Positions 8,766 to 16,265 of a stretch of 64,000 bases of DNA are shown piece after piece (the stretch's first letter is position 1; each line of letters starts with the position of its first letter). The stretch spans positions 1,426,001 to 1,490,000 of the forward strand of contig CAWGTU010000001.1 in assembly GCA_963825635.1 (NCBI GenBank). The letters are read 5' to 3'. This DNA is from JAOUEA01 sp963825635. GTDB lineage: Bacteria; Actinomycetota; UBA4738; HRBIN12. Below the pieces are notes generated by a model that saw nothing but the letters and a program-made list of their open reading frames with translations, searched no databases and was not told the DNA's origin. The translations under genes were made by a program, and so were the position numbers.

Positions 8766-10502
8766 CTACTCGGAGCGGCCCTCGCGCCGCTTGAGGTCTT
8801 CGAGGATCGCCTCGAGCGAGACCTCGTCGTCGGCGGCGTCCTCGGCAGCCTCGACCGCTTCCTCGGCGACGGCGACGTCGGCCTCGGCCGTGGCGGTGTC
8901 GCCCTCGGCCTCCGCGACGATCGCGTCGTCGACGGCCGCCTCGGCGACGGCGACGTCGACCGCCTCCTCGGCCTGCGTCTCCTCGATCGCCTCGTCGACG
9001 GCCGCTTCGGCGACGGCGACCTCGACGGCTTCCTCGACCGCCTCGGCGATCGCGTCCTCAGCCTGAGCGACCTCGGGAGCGGGAGCGGGAGCGGATGCCG
9101 GTGCGGCGGGCTCGGGCTCCGTCTCCCGGGCGGCGTCGGCCTCGGCGACGGCAGCGAGGATGTCGTCGGGGATCTGGATCGTGGAGACCATCTCGGGCGC
9201 CGGCTCTCGGCGTTGCTCGGGCTCGGCCTTGATCTCGGGCTCACGCGGCGGGGGAGCCGACACCTGCCGCATCGAGAGGCTCACACGCCTGCGCGACACG
9301 TCGACGTCGATCACCTTCACCTGCACCTCGTCGCCCACCGACAGCACCGACTCCGGCGTGTCGACGTGCTCGTGGCTGATCTCCGAGATGTGCACGAGGC
9401 CCTCGATGCCCTGGGCGACGCGCACGAAGGCACCGAACGGCACGAGCTTCGTGACCTGCCCGGAGATGATCGCGCCCGCCTGCGACGTGCGCTCGAACTC
9501 CTTCCAGGGGTCCTCCTGGGTGGCCTTGAGTGAGAGCGAGACGCGCTCGCGCTCGAGATCGACGTCGAGCACCTCGACCTCGACCTCCTGGCCGACCGTG
9601 ACGACCTCCTGGGGGTGGTCGACGTGCTTCCAGCTCAGCTCGCTCACGTGCACGAGGCCGTCGACGCCACCGAGGTCGACGAAGGCGCCGAAGTTCACGA
9701 TCGAGCTGACCGTGCCCTTGCGCCGCTCGCCCTTCTGCAGACCCTCGAGGAACTTCTTGCGGCCCTCGCTCTGCGACTCCTCGAGGAAGGCACGGCGGCT
9801 CAGCACGACGTTGTTGCGGTTGCGATCGAGCTCGATGATCTTCGCCTCGAGCTCGGTGCCCACGAACGGGTGGAGGTCGCGTACGCGCCGCAGGTCGACG
9901 AGCGATGCCGGCAGGAATCCGCGAAGCCCGATGTCGAGGATCAGACCGCCCTTCACGACCTCGATCACCGGACCCTTGATCGTCTGGCCCGAGTTCATGA
10001 CCTCTTCGATGCGACCCCACGCGCGCTCGTACTGCGCGCGCTTCTTCGACAGGATCAGGCGGCCCTCTTTGTCTTCCTTCTGCAGGACCAGCGCCTCGAT
10101 GTGGTCGCCGACCTTCACGACCTCGTTCGGGTCGACGTCGTGGCGGATCGAGAGTTCCTTGCTCGGGATCACGCCCTCGCTCTTGTAGCCGATGTCGAGC
10201 AGTACCTCGTCGCGGTCGATCTTCACGACGTCGCCCTCGACGATGTCACCGTCGCCGAAGTCGTGGAACGACGCCTCGAGCGCCTGGATCAGTTCCTCGG
10301 GCGTGTAGTCCTTGCCGTCGGCAGGGGGCGGCAGGGCCGATGCCGCGTTCGCGGCAGGCCGCGGCTCGATCGGTGCCGGCGCCGGCTCTGCGGGCACGGC
10401 TTCGGGGGTGGTGGAGTCAGCGGCGGGAACCTCCGCGGTGGAGGCCTCAGGGGCCGCTTCCGTCTCGGTCGCCTCGGGGGCGACCGTCGTCTCGTCACTC
10501 AT
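8766..10502 (-). CDS. rpsA: 30S ribosomal protein S1 with long acidic tail
   Basis: A 578-residue S1 homologue that helps the 30S subunit bind mRNA. A 65-residue Ala/Glu/Pro-rich N-terminus is followed by four S1/OB-fold repeats between roughly residues 85 and 410 (for example GGVDGLVHVSELSWKHV and QGIEGLVHISEISHEHV). The remaining 165 residues are an acidic Ala/Val/Glu-rich tail with a near-repeat (VEVAVAEAAVDEAI and VDVAVAEAAVDDAI), longer than in well-studied actinobacterial S1. ATG at 10502 has GGAAGGAGACC upstream. Its own promoter is seen at 10592-10621. It heads the unit that continues into coaE. Confidence 0.97.
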   Translation of the reverse strand: MSDETTVAPEATETEAAPEASTAEVPAADSTTPEAVPAEPAPAPIEPRPAANAASALPPPADGKDYTPEELIQALEASFHDFGDGDIVEGDVVKIDRDEVLLDIGYKSEGVIPSKELSIRHDVDPNEVVKVGDHIEALVLQKEDKEGRLILSKKRAQYERAWGRIEEVMNSGQTIKGPVIEVVKGGLILDIGLRGFLPASLVDLRRVRDLHPFVGTELEAKIIELDRNRNNVVLSRRAFLEESQSEGRKKFLEGLQKGERRKGTVSSIVNFGAFVDLGGVDGLVHVSELSWKHVDHPQEVVTVGQEVEVEVLDVDLERERVSLSLKATQEDPWKEFERTSQAGAIISGQVTKLVPFGAFVRVAQGIEGLVHISEISHEHVDTPESVLSVGDEVQVKVIDVDVSRRRVSLSMRQVSAPPPREPEIKAEPEQRREPAPEMVSTIQIPDDILAAVAEADAARETEPEPAAPASAPAPAPEVAQAEDAIAEAVEEAVEVAVAEAAVDEAIEETQAEEAVDVAVAEAAVDDAIVAEAEGDTATAEADVAVAEEAVEAAEDAADDEVSLEAILEDLKRREGRSE

Positions 10503-10591
10503 CGTGGTCGGTCTCCTTCCGGCGCGCGGGGCTCACCACTCGCGGTCTGGGATTGTGCGAGTGGCACGCGAGCGAACCCACGGCCACGCAC

Positions 10592-10621
10592 AGGGTAGGT
10601 GTCCAGCGGAAACGCCGTCAA
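10592..10621 (-). promoter_or_regulatory. Predicted rpsA promoter
   Basis: On the minus strand a TTGACG -35 element (10621-10616) and a TACCCT -10 element (10597-10592) are 18 bases apart. Transcription would start near 10585, giving an 80-base leader before the rpsA ATG. The whole 10503-10635 gap between polA and rpsA otherwise shows nothing clear, although the polA stop lies only 15 bases from the -35 element. Confidence 0.55.
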
Positions 10622-10635
10622 TCGGCGACCGGGCC

Positions 10636-13317
10636 TCAGTGGCCGGCGGGGGCGGCGTCGGACCAGTTCGTGCCCCAGCCGACGTCCGCCTGCAGCGGCA
10701 CCTCGAGCTCGACCGCGTGCTCCATGCGTTCCTGCACGAGCGCGGCCGCGGTCTCGACGTGGGACCGCGGGACCTCGAAGACGAGCTCGTCGTGAACGGT
10801 GAGCAACATGCGGCAGTCGAGGCCGGGCTGCTCACGGAGCGCCTCGTCGACCTGGATCATCGCGACCTTGAAGACGTCGCTCGCGCTCCCCTGGATCGGG
10901 GCGTTCAAGGCTTGGCGCCGGCCGAGGTCGCGCACGCGGGGATTCGCGGCCTGCAGCTCGGGGATGTAGCGCCGGCGGCCGAGGATCGTCTCGGTGAAGC
11001 CCTCGACCGTCGCGTGTCCCACCTGGCGATCGAGGTACTCGCGGATCGCGGGGAACGACGTGAAGTAGGCGTCCATGATCTCCTGCGCCTCGTCGGGCGC
11101 GATGTCGAGGCGCTGCGCGAGCCCCCACGCGTTCATGCCGTAGGCCAGGCCGTAGTTCACCATCTTGGCTCTCGAGCGCGAGCCCGGGTCGACCGCGTCC
11201 AGCGGCAGATCGAACACGCGGGCAGCGGTGGCAGTATGGATGTCCTCGCCGCTCTCGAACGCCGCGCGCAGCCCCTCGTCCCCCGACAGATGCGCGAGGA
11301 TGCGGAGCTCGATCTGGGAGTAGTCGAGCACGAGCAGCACCTGATCCTCGTCGCCCGGCACGAACGCCCGGCGGATCTGGCGACCGAGCTCGGTGCGGAT
11401 CGGCACGTTCTGCAGGTTCGGGTTCGTCGAGGAGAGCCGTCCGGTCGCGGCGGACGTCTGCACGAACGTCGTGTGCACGCGGCCGTCGCGCGGATCGACG
11501 AGGCGGGGCAACGCCTCGAGGTACGTCGAGTTCAGCTTGTCGAGCTCGCGCCACGACAGCAGCGCGTCGACGATCGGATGTGCGTCGCGAAGCTTCTCGA
11601 GCACGCTCGCGTCGGTCGAGAGCTCACCTTTGGGAGTCTTCTTCCCGGGTTGCAGACCGAGCTGGTCGTAGAGGATCTTCCGCAGCTGGGGTGGCGAGTT
11701 GAGGTTGAACTCCTCGCCGGCCTGCGTGTAGACCTCGGCCTTCAGCGTGGCCATGCGGTCGCGGACCGACTCCCCCATCTCCTCGAGGTAGTCGACGTCG
11801 AGGCGGATGCCGCGGGCCTCCATGCGGGCGAGCACCGACGAGAGCGGCAGCTCGACGTCGTCGAGGAGGGAGCGGAGCCCCTGTTGCTCGATGCGCTCCT
11901 CCATCACCGGAGCGAGCAGGGCGATCGCCGCGGCCTCGGCGGCGACGGTGCGCCACGACGCGTCGCCGAACAGTTGCCCCTCCTCGGCCTGTTCCCCCTC
12001 GACCGCCCCGAGCACGTCGGCACCGAGGTAGGACTCGGCGAGCCCACGCAGCGGATAGTCGGCCGACGCGGGGTCGAGCAGGTAGCCCGCGAGCATCGTG
12101 TCGAACGCGACGCCGTCGATCGAGCCGCCCGACCGCAGCGCGACCCGCTCGAGAGCCTTCGCGTCGTGTGTCCACTTCGGCGTGCCGGGGTCGGCGAGGA
12201 ACGACCCGAGCGGATCGACGCCCTCGAGCGGGGCGTAGGCGGCCTGAGCCCCGCCCGCCGAGAGGGCGACGCCGCGCACGGCGTCGTCGTCGGCGTCGAG
12301 CTGCACCCCCACCGGCGCCCCCCCGCCCCAGATCGCCGGCAGCTCGTCGGCCGTCACCTCGCGCAGGTCGAGCTCGGCGACGTCGACCTTGGGCTTGACG
12401 TTGCCGATCTCCTGCAGCCGGTCGAACAGCGAACGGAACTCGAGCGAGGTGAAGAGCCGGCGCACCTCGTCGGTGTCCCACTCCCCCATCACGCAGTCGT
12501 CGGGGTCGACCGGCAGCTCGAGATCGGTGTCGATGCGCGCGAGCTCCTTGTTGAGGCCGAGCCGCCCGGCCGAGGCCTCGACGTTCTCCTTCTGCTTGCC
12601 CTTCAGCATGTCGGTGTTCGCGACGAGCTCTTCGACGGTGCCGAACTGGTTCACGAGCTTCGCGGCGGTCTTGTCGCCGACGCCCGGCACCCCGGGGATG
12701 TTGTCGCTCGTGTCGCCCTTCAACGCCACGAAGTCGAGGTACTGCGTGGGCGTGATGCCATAGCGCTCGGTGACGGCGTCCTCGTCGTAGCGGACGATGT
12801 CGCTGATGCCCTTGCGGTTGAACATCACGGTGACGCCGGGGCGAACGAGCTGGAAGAAGTCGCGGTCGGCCGTGACGATCGTGGCGTCGACGCCCTGCTC
12901 GTAGGCCCGCAGCGCGAGGGTGCCGATCGCGTCGTCGGCCTCGTTGCCGTCGGCGATGCGCAGCACCGGGATGCGCATCGCCTCGAGCACCTCCTCGATC
13001 AGGCCGAGCTGCGACGTGAAGTCCTGGGGGGTCTCGCGGCGGCCGGCCTTGTAGTCGGCGTCCTTGGCCAGCCGCACGGTCGGCTTGCCCGCATCGAAGA
13101 AGACCGCGATCAGGTCGGGCTTCTCCTCGGCGAGGAGCTTGATCACCATGCTCGTGAACCCGTAGACGGCGTTCGTGAGCGTGCCGCTCGAGGTGGCCAG
13201 GGTAGGTGGAAGCGCGAAGAAGGCGCGGTACGCGAGCGAGTGCCCGTCGAGCAGGAACATCCGCCGGGGAGTGTCGCCTGGCCCTACCGTCGCGGCGTTG
13301 GCCTTCGAAGGGGTCAC
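10636..13317 (-). CDS. polA: DNA polymerase I
   Basis: An 893-residue family A polymerase for repair and Okazaki-fragment processing. Residues 20-300 are the 5'-nuclease domain (LLDGHSLAYRAFFALP, GNEADDAIGTLA, GDTSDNIPGVPGVGDKTA). The middle 3'-5' exonuclease domain is degenerate: the DxE motif is replaced by GVQLDAD, so proofreading is probably absent, as in mycobacterial PolA. The polymerase motifs are intact: A (LVLDYSQIELR), B (RSRAKMVNYGLAYGMN) and C (TVHDELVFE). The GTG at 13317 adds 19 residues; an ATG at 13260 (MFLLDGHS) is the alternative, and neither has a strong ribosome site. Divergent from the metal regulator gene. Confidence 0.97.
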   Translation of the reverse strand: MTPSKANAATVGPGDTPRRMFLLDGHSLAYRAFFALPPTLATSSGTLTNAVYGFTSMVIKLLAEEKPDLIAVFFDAGKPTVRLAKDADYKAGRRETPQDFTSQLGLIEEVLEAMRIPVLRIADGNEADDAIGTLALRAYEQGVDATIVTADRDFFQLVRPGVTVMFNRKGISDIVRYDEDAVTERYGITPTQYLDFVALKGDTSDNIPGVPGVGDKTAAKLVNQFGTVEELVANTDMLKGKQKENVEASAGRLGLNKELARIDTDLELPVDPDDCVMGEWDTDEVRRLFTSLEFRSLFDRLQEIGNVKPKVDVAELDLREVTADELPAIWGGGAPVGVQLDADDDAVRGVALSAGGAQAAYAPLEGVDPLGSFLADPGTPKWTHDAKALERVALRSGGSIDGVAFDTMLAGYLLDPASADYPLRGLAESYLGADVLGAVEGEQAEEGQLFGDASWRTVAAEAAAIALLAPVMEERIEQQGLRSLLDDVELPLSSVLARMEARGIRLDVDYLEEMGESVRDRMATLKAEVYTQAGEEFNLNSPPQLRKILYDQLGLQPGKKTPKGELSTDASVLEKLRDAHPIVDALLSWRELDKLNSTYLEALPRLVDPRDGRVHTTFVQTSAATGRLSSTNPNLQNVPIRTELGRQIRRAFVPGDEDQVLLVLDYSQIELRILAHLSGDEGLRAAFESGEDIHTATAARVFDLPLDAVDPGSRSRAKMVNYGLAYGMNAWGLAQRLDIAPDEAQEIMDAYFTSFPAIREYLDRQVGHATVEGFTETILGRRRYIPELQAANPRVRDLGRRQALNAPIQGSASDVFKVAMIQVDEALREQPGLDCRMLLTVHDELVFEVPRSHVETAAALVQERMEHAVELEVPLQADVGWGTNWSDAAPAGH

Positions 13318-13328
13318 GGCCCGTATCG

Positions 13329-13334
13329 TAGTCT
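13329..13334 (+). promoter_or_regulatory. Leaderless-type -10 element for the metal regulator gene
   Basis: TAGTCT ends 6 bases before the ATG at 13341, so transcription would start at or next to the A of the start codon, and there is no Shine-Dalgarno sequence. This fits a leaderless mRNA, common in actinobacteria. No good -35 is seen. The element lies in the short gap between divergent polA and this gene. Confidence 0.4.
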
Positions 13335-13340
13335 CCGCCC

Positions 13341-14027
13341 ATGACGACCGCCGCGCCGGCCAGCGAGAGCCGTCATCCCTCAGCCGACTACCTCGAGGCG
13401 CTCTACGAGATCGAGGAGGAGGGCTTCCCCATGGTGCAGGCGGAGATCGCGAGGTGGATGGGTGTGAGCCGCCCGTCGGTCAGTGAGCACGTCAAGCGCC
13501 TGATCGGTGATGGCCTGCTGACGGCCGACGGAAGGACCCTCGCGTTCACCGACGATGGGCGCCGCGTGGCGATCGCGCTCGTGCGCCGTCACCGTCTCGC
13601 CGAGCACCTCCTGATCGACGTGATCGGCCTGCCCTGGCATCAGGCGCATCAGGAGGCGGAGGTCTGGGAGCGGGTGATCTCGGCGCAGGTCGAGGAGCGG
13701 CTCGTGGAGATCCTCGGCGACCCTGGCGCGTGCCCCCACGGCAATCCCATCCCCGGGTCCAGCCACGAGGTCGACGTGACCTCGCTCGTGGCGCTGAAGG
13801 ATGTCGAGTCCGGCACCACCGTCACCCTACGCCGGCTCACCGAGGACCTCGAACTCGAACTCGATGTGATGCGGTTCCTGGAAGAGTCGGGGCTCATGCC
13901 GGGCGCGTCCGTCGCGGTCGACGGTGTCGGTCCCGACGGATCGATGAGCCTCACCGTGCAAGCCCGAACGGTGGCCTTGGGGGCCGAACTCGCTGACAAC
14001 CTCTGGGTCGAGGCCGCCCCAGCCTGA
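13341..14027 (+). CDS. DtxR/IdeR/MntR-family metal-dependent regulator
   Basis: A 228-residue repressor: winged helix (residues 10-70, recognition region SRPSVSEHVKRL), metal-binding and dimerisation domain (70-145), and a C-terminal FeoA/SH3-like domain. It aligns closely with IdeR around HRLAEHLLIDVIGLPWHQAH and HGNPIPG. Ligands are MntR-like rather than IdeR-like: Asp and Glu in SADYLEAL replace the IdeR Met10 region, and Glu stands where IdeR has Cys102. The last primary-site His (IdeR His106, MntR His103) is Arg here (EVWERVIS). Metal preference is therefore uncertain, Mn(II) or Fe(II). It stands directly before an FTR1 permease gene whose promoter carries inverted repeats, a likely target. 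Confidence 0.92.
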   Translation: MTTAAPASESRHPSADYLEALYEIEEEGFPMVQAEIARWMGVSRPSVSEHVKRLIGDGLLTADGRTLAFTDDGRRVAIALVRRHRLAEHLLIDVIGLPWHQAHQEAEVWERVISAQVEERLVEILGDPGACPHGNPIPGSSHEVDVTSLVALKDVESGTTVTLRRLTEDLELELDVMRFLEESGLMPGASVAVDGVGPDGSMSLTVQARTVALGAELADNLWVEAAPA

Positions 14028-14048
14028 GACCGCCGATCCAACCCCAGT

Positions 14049-14068
14049 GTCGTTCGGTGCCGAACGAC
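14049..14068. promoter_or_regulatory. Operator-like inverted repeat upstream of the FTR1 promoter
   Basis: GTCGTTCGG and CCGAACGAC are 9-bp perfect arms around TG, ending one base before the -35 element of the FTR1 promoter. The TTCGG-CCGAA core resembles the general TTMGG..CCKAA look of DtxR-family sites, and the DtxR-family gene ends just upstream. Binding is inferred only. Confidence 0.6.
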
Positions 14069-14069
14069 C

Positions 14070-14099
14070 TTGACATGAATCCGATCAGCTGGATAGGGT
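14070..14099 (+). promoter_or_regulatory. Predicted FTR1 promoter
   Basis: TTGACA (14070-14075) and TAGGGT (14094-14099) are 18 bases apart. The start of transcription would be near 14106, giving a leader of about 60 bases. It is one of the best -35 elements in the window and is bracketed by two inverted repeats that share GTTCGG/CCGAAC arms, so it is probably tightly controlled. Confidence 0.65.
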
Positions 14100-14120
14100 T
14101 TCGAGGACCCGAAGAGATGG

Positions 14121-14138
14121 TGTTCGGAGGGCCGAACA
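14121..14138. promoter_or_regulatory. Second operator-like inverted repeat in the FTR1 leader
   Basis: TGTTCGG and CCGAACA are 7-bp arms around AGGG. The arms match those of the repeat at 14049-14068 (GTTCGG/CCGAAC), with spacing 4 instead of 2. It would be transcribed, about 15 bases into the leader. Paired sites upstream and downstream of a promoter suggest repression by cooperative binding or looping; not shown by sequence alone. Confidence 0.5.
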
Positions 14139-14164
14139 AAGGCCGAGCGGGGAGGGGATACGAC

Positions 14165-15052
14165 GTGGGGGCTGCGTTCCTGGTCGCACTGCGCGAGGGC
14201 ATCGAGGCGGCGCTGATCATCTCGATCCTGCTCGCCTACCTGAAGCAGATCCAGGCGCAGGACCGCGCGTACCTCATCTGGTGGGGGACGGCGCTGGCCG
14301 TGGGCGTGAGCATCGTCGTCGGCACCGTGATCTTCGCGATCGGCGCCGAGTTCGAGGGCGAGGCTGAGCAGGTCTTCGAAGGTCTCGTCACCTTGGCGGC
14401 CGTCGGCGTGCTGACCTGGATGATCTTCTGGATGCGGCGCCAGGGGGCTCGGGTGAGGTCGGAGCTGCACGAGCGGGTCGACACCGCGCTCCTCACGGGC
14501 GGGTTCGCGCTCGCGGCCCTCGCCTTCGTCGCCGTGTTGCGCGAGGGGGTGGAGACCGCGCTGTTCATCTTCGCCGCCGCGAAGGGGACCGCGGTCGAGT
14601 CGGGTGGGGTCGGCGGTCAAGTGATCGGTGCCGTCCTCGGGCTGGCGCTCGCCGTGGTGCTCGGGGTCCTCCTGTACCGCGGTGGGCTCCGTCTCAACCT
14701 CCGCTCCTTCTTCCGCGTCACCGGCCTGCTCCTCATCGTGGTCGCCGCAGGCCTCTTCGCCTATGGGCTCCACGAGCTCCAGGAGGCCGGATGGCTCCCG
14801 ATCCTCGCCGGCACGGCTTTCGACATCTCGGCTGCCTTCCCTGACGACGAGGGAGCGGGAGGCATCCTTCGCGCGATCTTCGGCTACCAGGCCAACCCCA
14901 CGTGGCTCGAGCTCGTCGGTTGGTTCGGGTATCTGGTGATCGTCGGTGGCTTGTTCGTTCGGTCGGCTCCGCCGCTTCCCGCAACCCGGTCGGACGAGGC
15001 AACGACCACGCCGGACCCACATGCCTCCCAGCACGCGGGGGATCGCAGCTGA
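14165..15052 (+). CDS. FTR1-family iron permease
   Basis: A 295-residue membrane protein with seven hydrophobic segments and two REGxE motifs, REGIE at 10-14 and REGVE at 126-130, which bind iron in FTR1/EfeU permeases. It imports iron (Fe3+ in FTR1/EfeU) across the cytoplasmic membrane. No EfeO or EfeB partner lies nearby, so it would act alone or with unlinked partners. The GTG at 14165 has GGGGAGGGG 5 bases upstream and puts the first motif in TM1; an open frame to 14057 upstream is not membrane-like. The short tail is hydrophilic and His/Asp/Thr-containing. It follows an MntR/IdeR-like gene on the same strand. Confidence 0.94.
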   Translation: MGAAFLVALREGIEAALIISILLAYLKQIQAQDRAYLIWWGTALAVGVSIVVGTVIFAIGAEFEGEAEQVFEGLVTLAAVGVLTWMIFWMRRQGARVRSELHERVDTALLTGGFALAALAFVAVLREGVETALFIFAAAKGTAVESGGVGGQVIGAVLGLALAVVLGVLLYRGGLRLNLRSFFRVTGLLLIVVAAGLFAYGLHELQEAGWLPILAGTAFDISAAFPDDEGAGGILRAIFGYQANPTWLELVGWFGYLVIVGGLFVRSAPPLPATRSDEATTTPDPHASQHAGDRS

Positions 15053-15160
15053 GACGGCGATCGTCACGAAGGCCGTTCCTGTCACTCTTTCGCACCGCGC
15101 CCGAGAGGGCTCCTGACCAGCGGATTCGTGAGAAACCGTTTGAGCAGACGGTGCGTCGAG

Positions 15161-15189
15161 TTGACAGGTCTCAACCTCGCGTTTATCGT
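15161..15189 (+). promoter_or_regulatory. Strong promoter in the gap after the FTR1 gene
   Basis: TTGACA (15161-15166) and TATCGT (15184-15189) are separated by 17 bases, a near-consensus housekeeping promoter. The next gene (15495) is on the opposite strand, so this promoter would make a non-coding transcript. From 15053 to 15160 I see nothing else. Confidence 0.65.
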
Positions 15190-15195
15190 TCGCGT

Positions 15196-15347
15196 CGGTC
15201 CCGCGAGACCGCGGGCAGGACCGGGAAACCGGACCGGCCGGGTCGCTCGGGACCGTAGCTTGACGGGCCGCGATGCTCGACAGGGAACGATCGCGTATGG
15301 GGAAGGCGTGATCGAACCCGAGGGGCGTCGCGGCCCGTCATCTTTCT
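15196..15347 (+). ncRNA. Candidate structured small RNA
   Basis: The stretch right after the promoter at 15161-15189 can fold into two domains. Domain 1 is closed by CGGTCCCG/CGGGACCG (15196-15203 with 15248-15255) and contains a CCGG-GAAA-CCGG tetraloop hairpin. Domain 2 is closed by a perfect 12-bp stem (15262-15273 with 15328-15339) and is followed by ATCTTTCT, a weak terminator-like tail. Expected length is about 150 bases. It does not match the RNA families I can recognise (tmRNA, RNase P, 6S, SRP, common riboswitches). No coding frame in it looks real. Confidence 0.5.
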
Positions 15348-15443
15348 CCGGGGCCTTCCTCACGAGGGCTCGGCCGTCCACCCGCAACCCGGGGTCGAGA
15401 CTTCAGGGCGCCGGGCAGCGACCCTGAACCATCACTGGAGTCT

Positions 15444-15465
15444 GTGGCCGATCCTCGACGGCCAC
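15444..15465 (-). terminator. Hairpin after amino-acid importer 2 operon
   Basis: GTGGCCG and CGGCCAC form 7-bp arms around 8 bases, about 30 bases past the stop of the importer ATPase gene on the minus strand. There is no T-run, so it is at best a weak or factor-assisted terminator. The rest of 15348-15494 shows nothing else. Confidence 0.3.
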
Positions 15466-15494
15466 TCGAGGCGCGGGGCCGTCCACCCCCGCCG

Positions 15495-16265
15495 TCAGAG
15501 CACCGCTTCGAAGAACTTCTTCGTCTCGGGGTACTTCGTGTGGTTGAGCAGCTCGTCGGGCGTGCCCTGCTCGAGGATCACGCCCTCGTTGAAGAACATC
15601 ATGCGGTTGGCCACCTCGCGGGCGAAGCCCATCTCGTGGGTGACCACCATCATCGTCATGTGCAGGTCGGTGGCGAGCGACTTCATCACCGCGAGCACCT
15701 CGCCGATCAGCTCCGGGTCGAGCGCCGAGGTCGGCTCGTCGAAGAGCATGACCTCCGGCTCCATCGCCAGCGCACGCGCGATCGCCACCCGCTGCTGCTG
15801 GCCGCCGGAGAGCCTGATCGGGTACTCCTCGGCCTTGTCGGCGAGCCCGACCTTGTCGAGCAGGTCGAGCCCGATCGCCCGGGCGTCGGCCTCCGGGATG
15901 CCCTTCACCGTCACAGGGCCCTCGATCACGTTCCCGATCACGGTCATGTTCGGGAAGAGGTTGAACGACTGGAACACCATGCCGGCCTTGATGCGCAGCT
16001 GGCGGATCTGCTCGCGCTTGCCCTTCGTGCGATGTCCGCCTTCGAGCCGGACGCCCGAGACCTCGATCATGCCCGACGTGGGGTCCTCGAGGAAGTTCAC
16101 GCACCGCAGCAGCGTGCTCTTGCCAGACCCGGACCGGCCGAAGATGACGACGACCTCGCCCTTGTCGACCTCCATGTCGATGCCCTTGAGCACCTCGAGG
16201 TCGCCGAACCGCTTGTGCAGGTTCTCGACCCTGACGACCGCCTCACCGTTGCCGATCCCGGTCAA
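15495..16265 (-). CDS. Polar amino-acid ABC importer 2, ATPase subunit
   Basis: A 256-residue GlnQ/HisP-type ATPase: Walker A GRSGSGKST, Q-loop VFQSFNLFPNM, signature LSGGQQQRVAI, Walker B VMLFDEPTSALDP and switch His THEMGFA. It starts with TTG overlapping the permease stop (TTGA). It is about as similar to the ATPase of importer 1 as family members usually are, so this is a second importer rather than a recent duplicate. It is the last gene of the operon. Confidence 0.95.
   Translation of the reverse strand: MTGIGNGEAVVRVENLHKRFGDLEVLKGIDMEVDKGEVVVIFGRSGSGKSTLLRCVNFLEDPTSGMIEVSGVRLEGGHRTKGKREQIRQLRIKAGMVFQSFNLFPNMTVIGNVIEGPVTVKGIPEADARAIGLDLLDKVGLADKAEEYPIRLSGGQQQRVAIARALAMEPEVMLFDEPTSALDPELIGEVLAVMKSLATDLHMTMMVVTHEMGFAREVANRMMFFNEGVILEQGTPDELLNHTKYPETKKFFEAVL

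Noticed and set aside
10312..13344. 1010-codon open frame opposite polA
   Set aside because: Composition (Arg, His, Val, Leu, Glu with no motifs) is that of an antisense shadow in GC-rich DNA; polA is unambiguous.
14049..14068. LexA box or terminator of the regulator gene
   Set aside because: The half-sites are GTTC..GAAC, the reverse of GAAC..GTTC, and no T-run follows.
15240..15320. Cobalamin riboswitch resemblance (GGGGAAGGCG)
   Set aside because: The B12 box and the rest of the conserved core are missing, and no cobalamin gene follows.
15300..15325. tRNA T-arm-like GGGTTCGATC on the minus strand
   Set aside because: Flanking bases do not pair and no acceptor or anticodon arm can be drawn.
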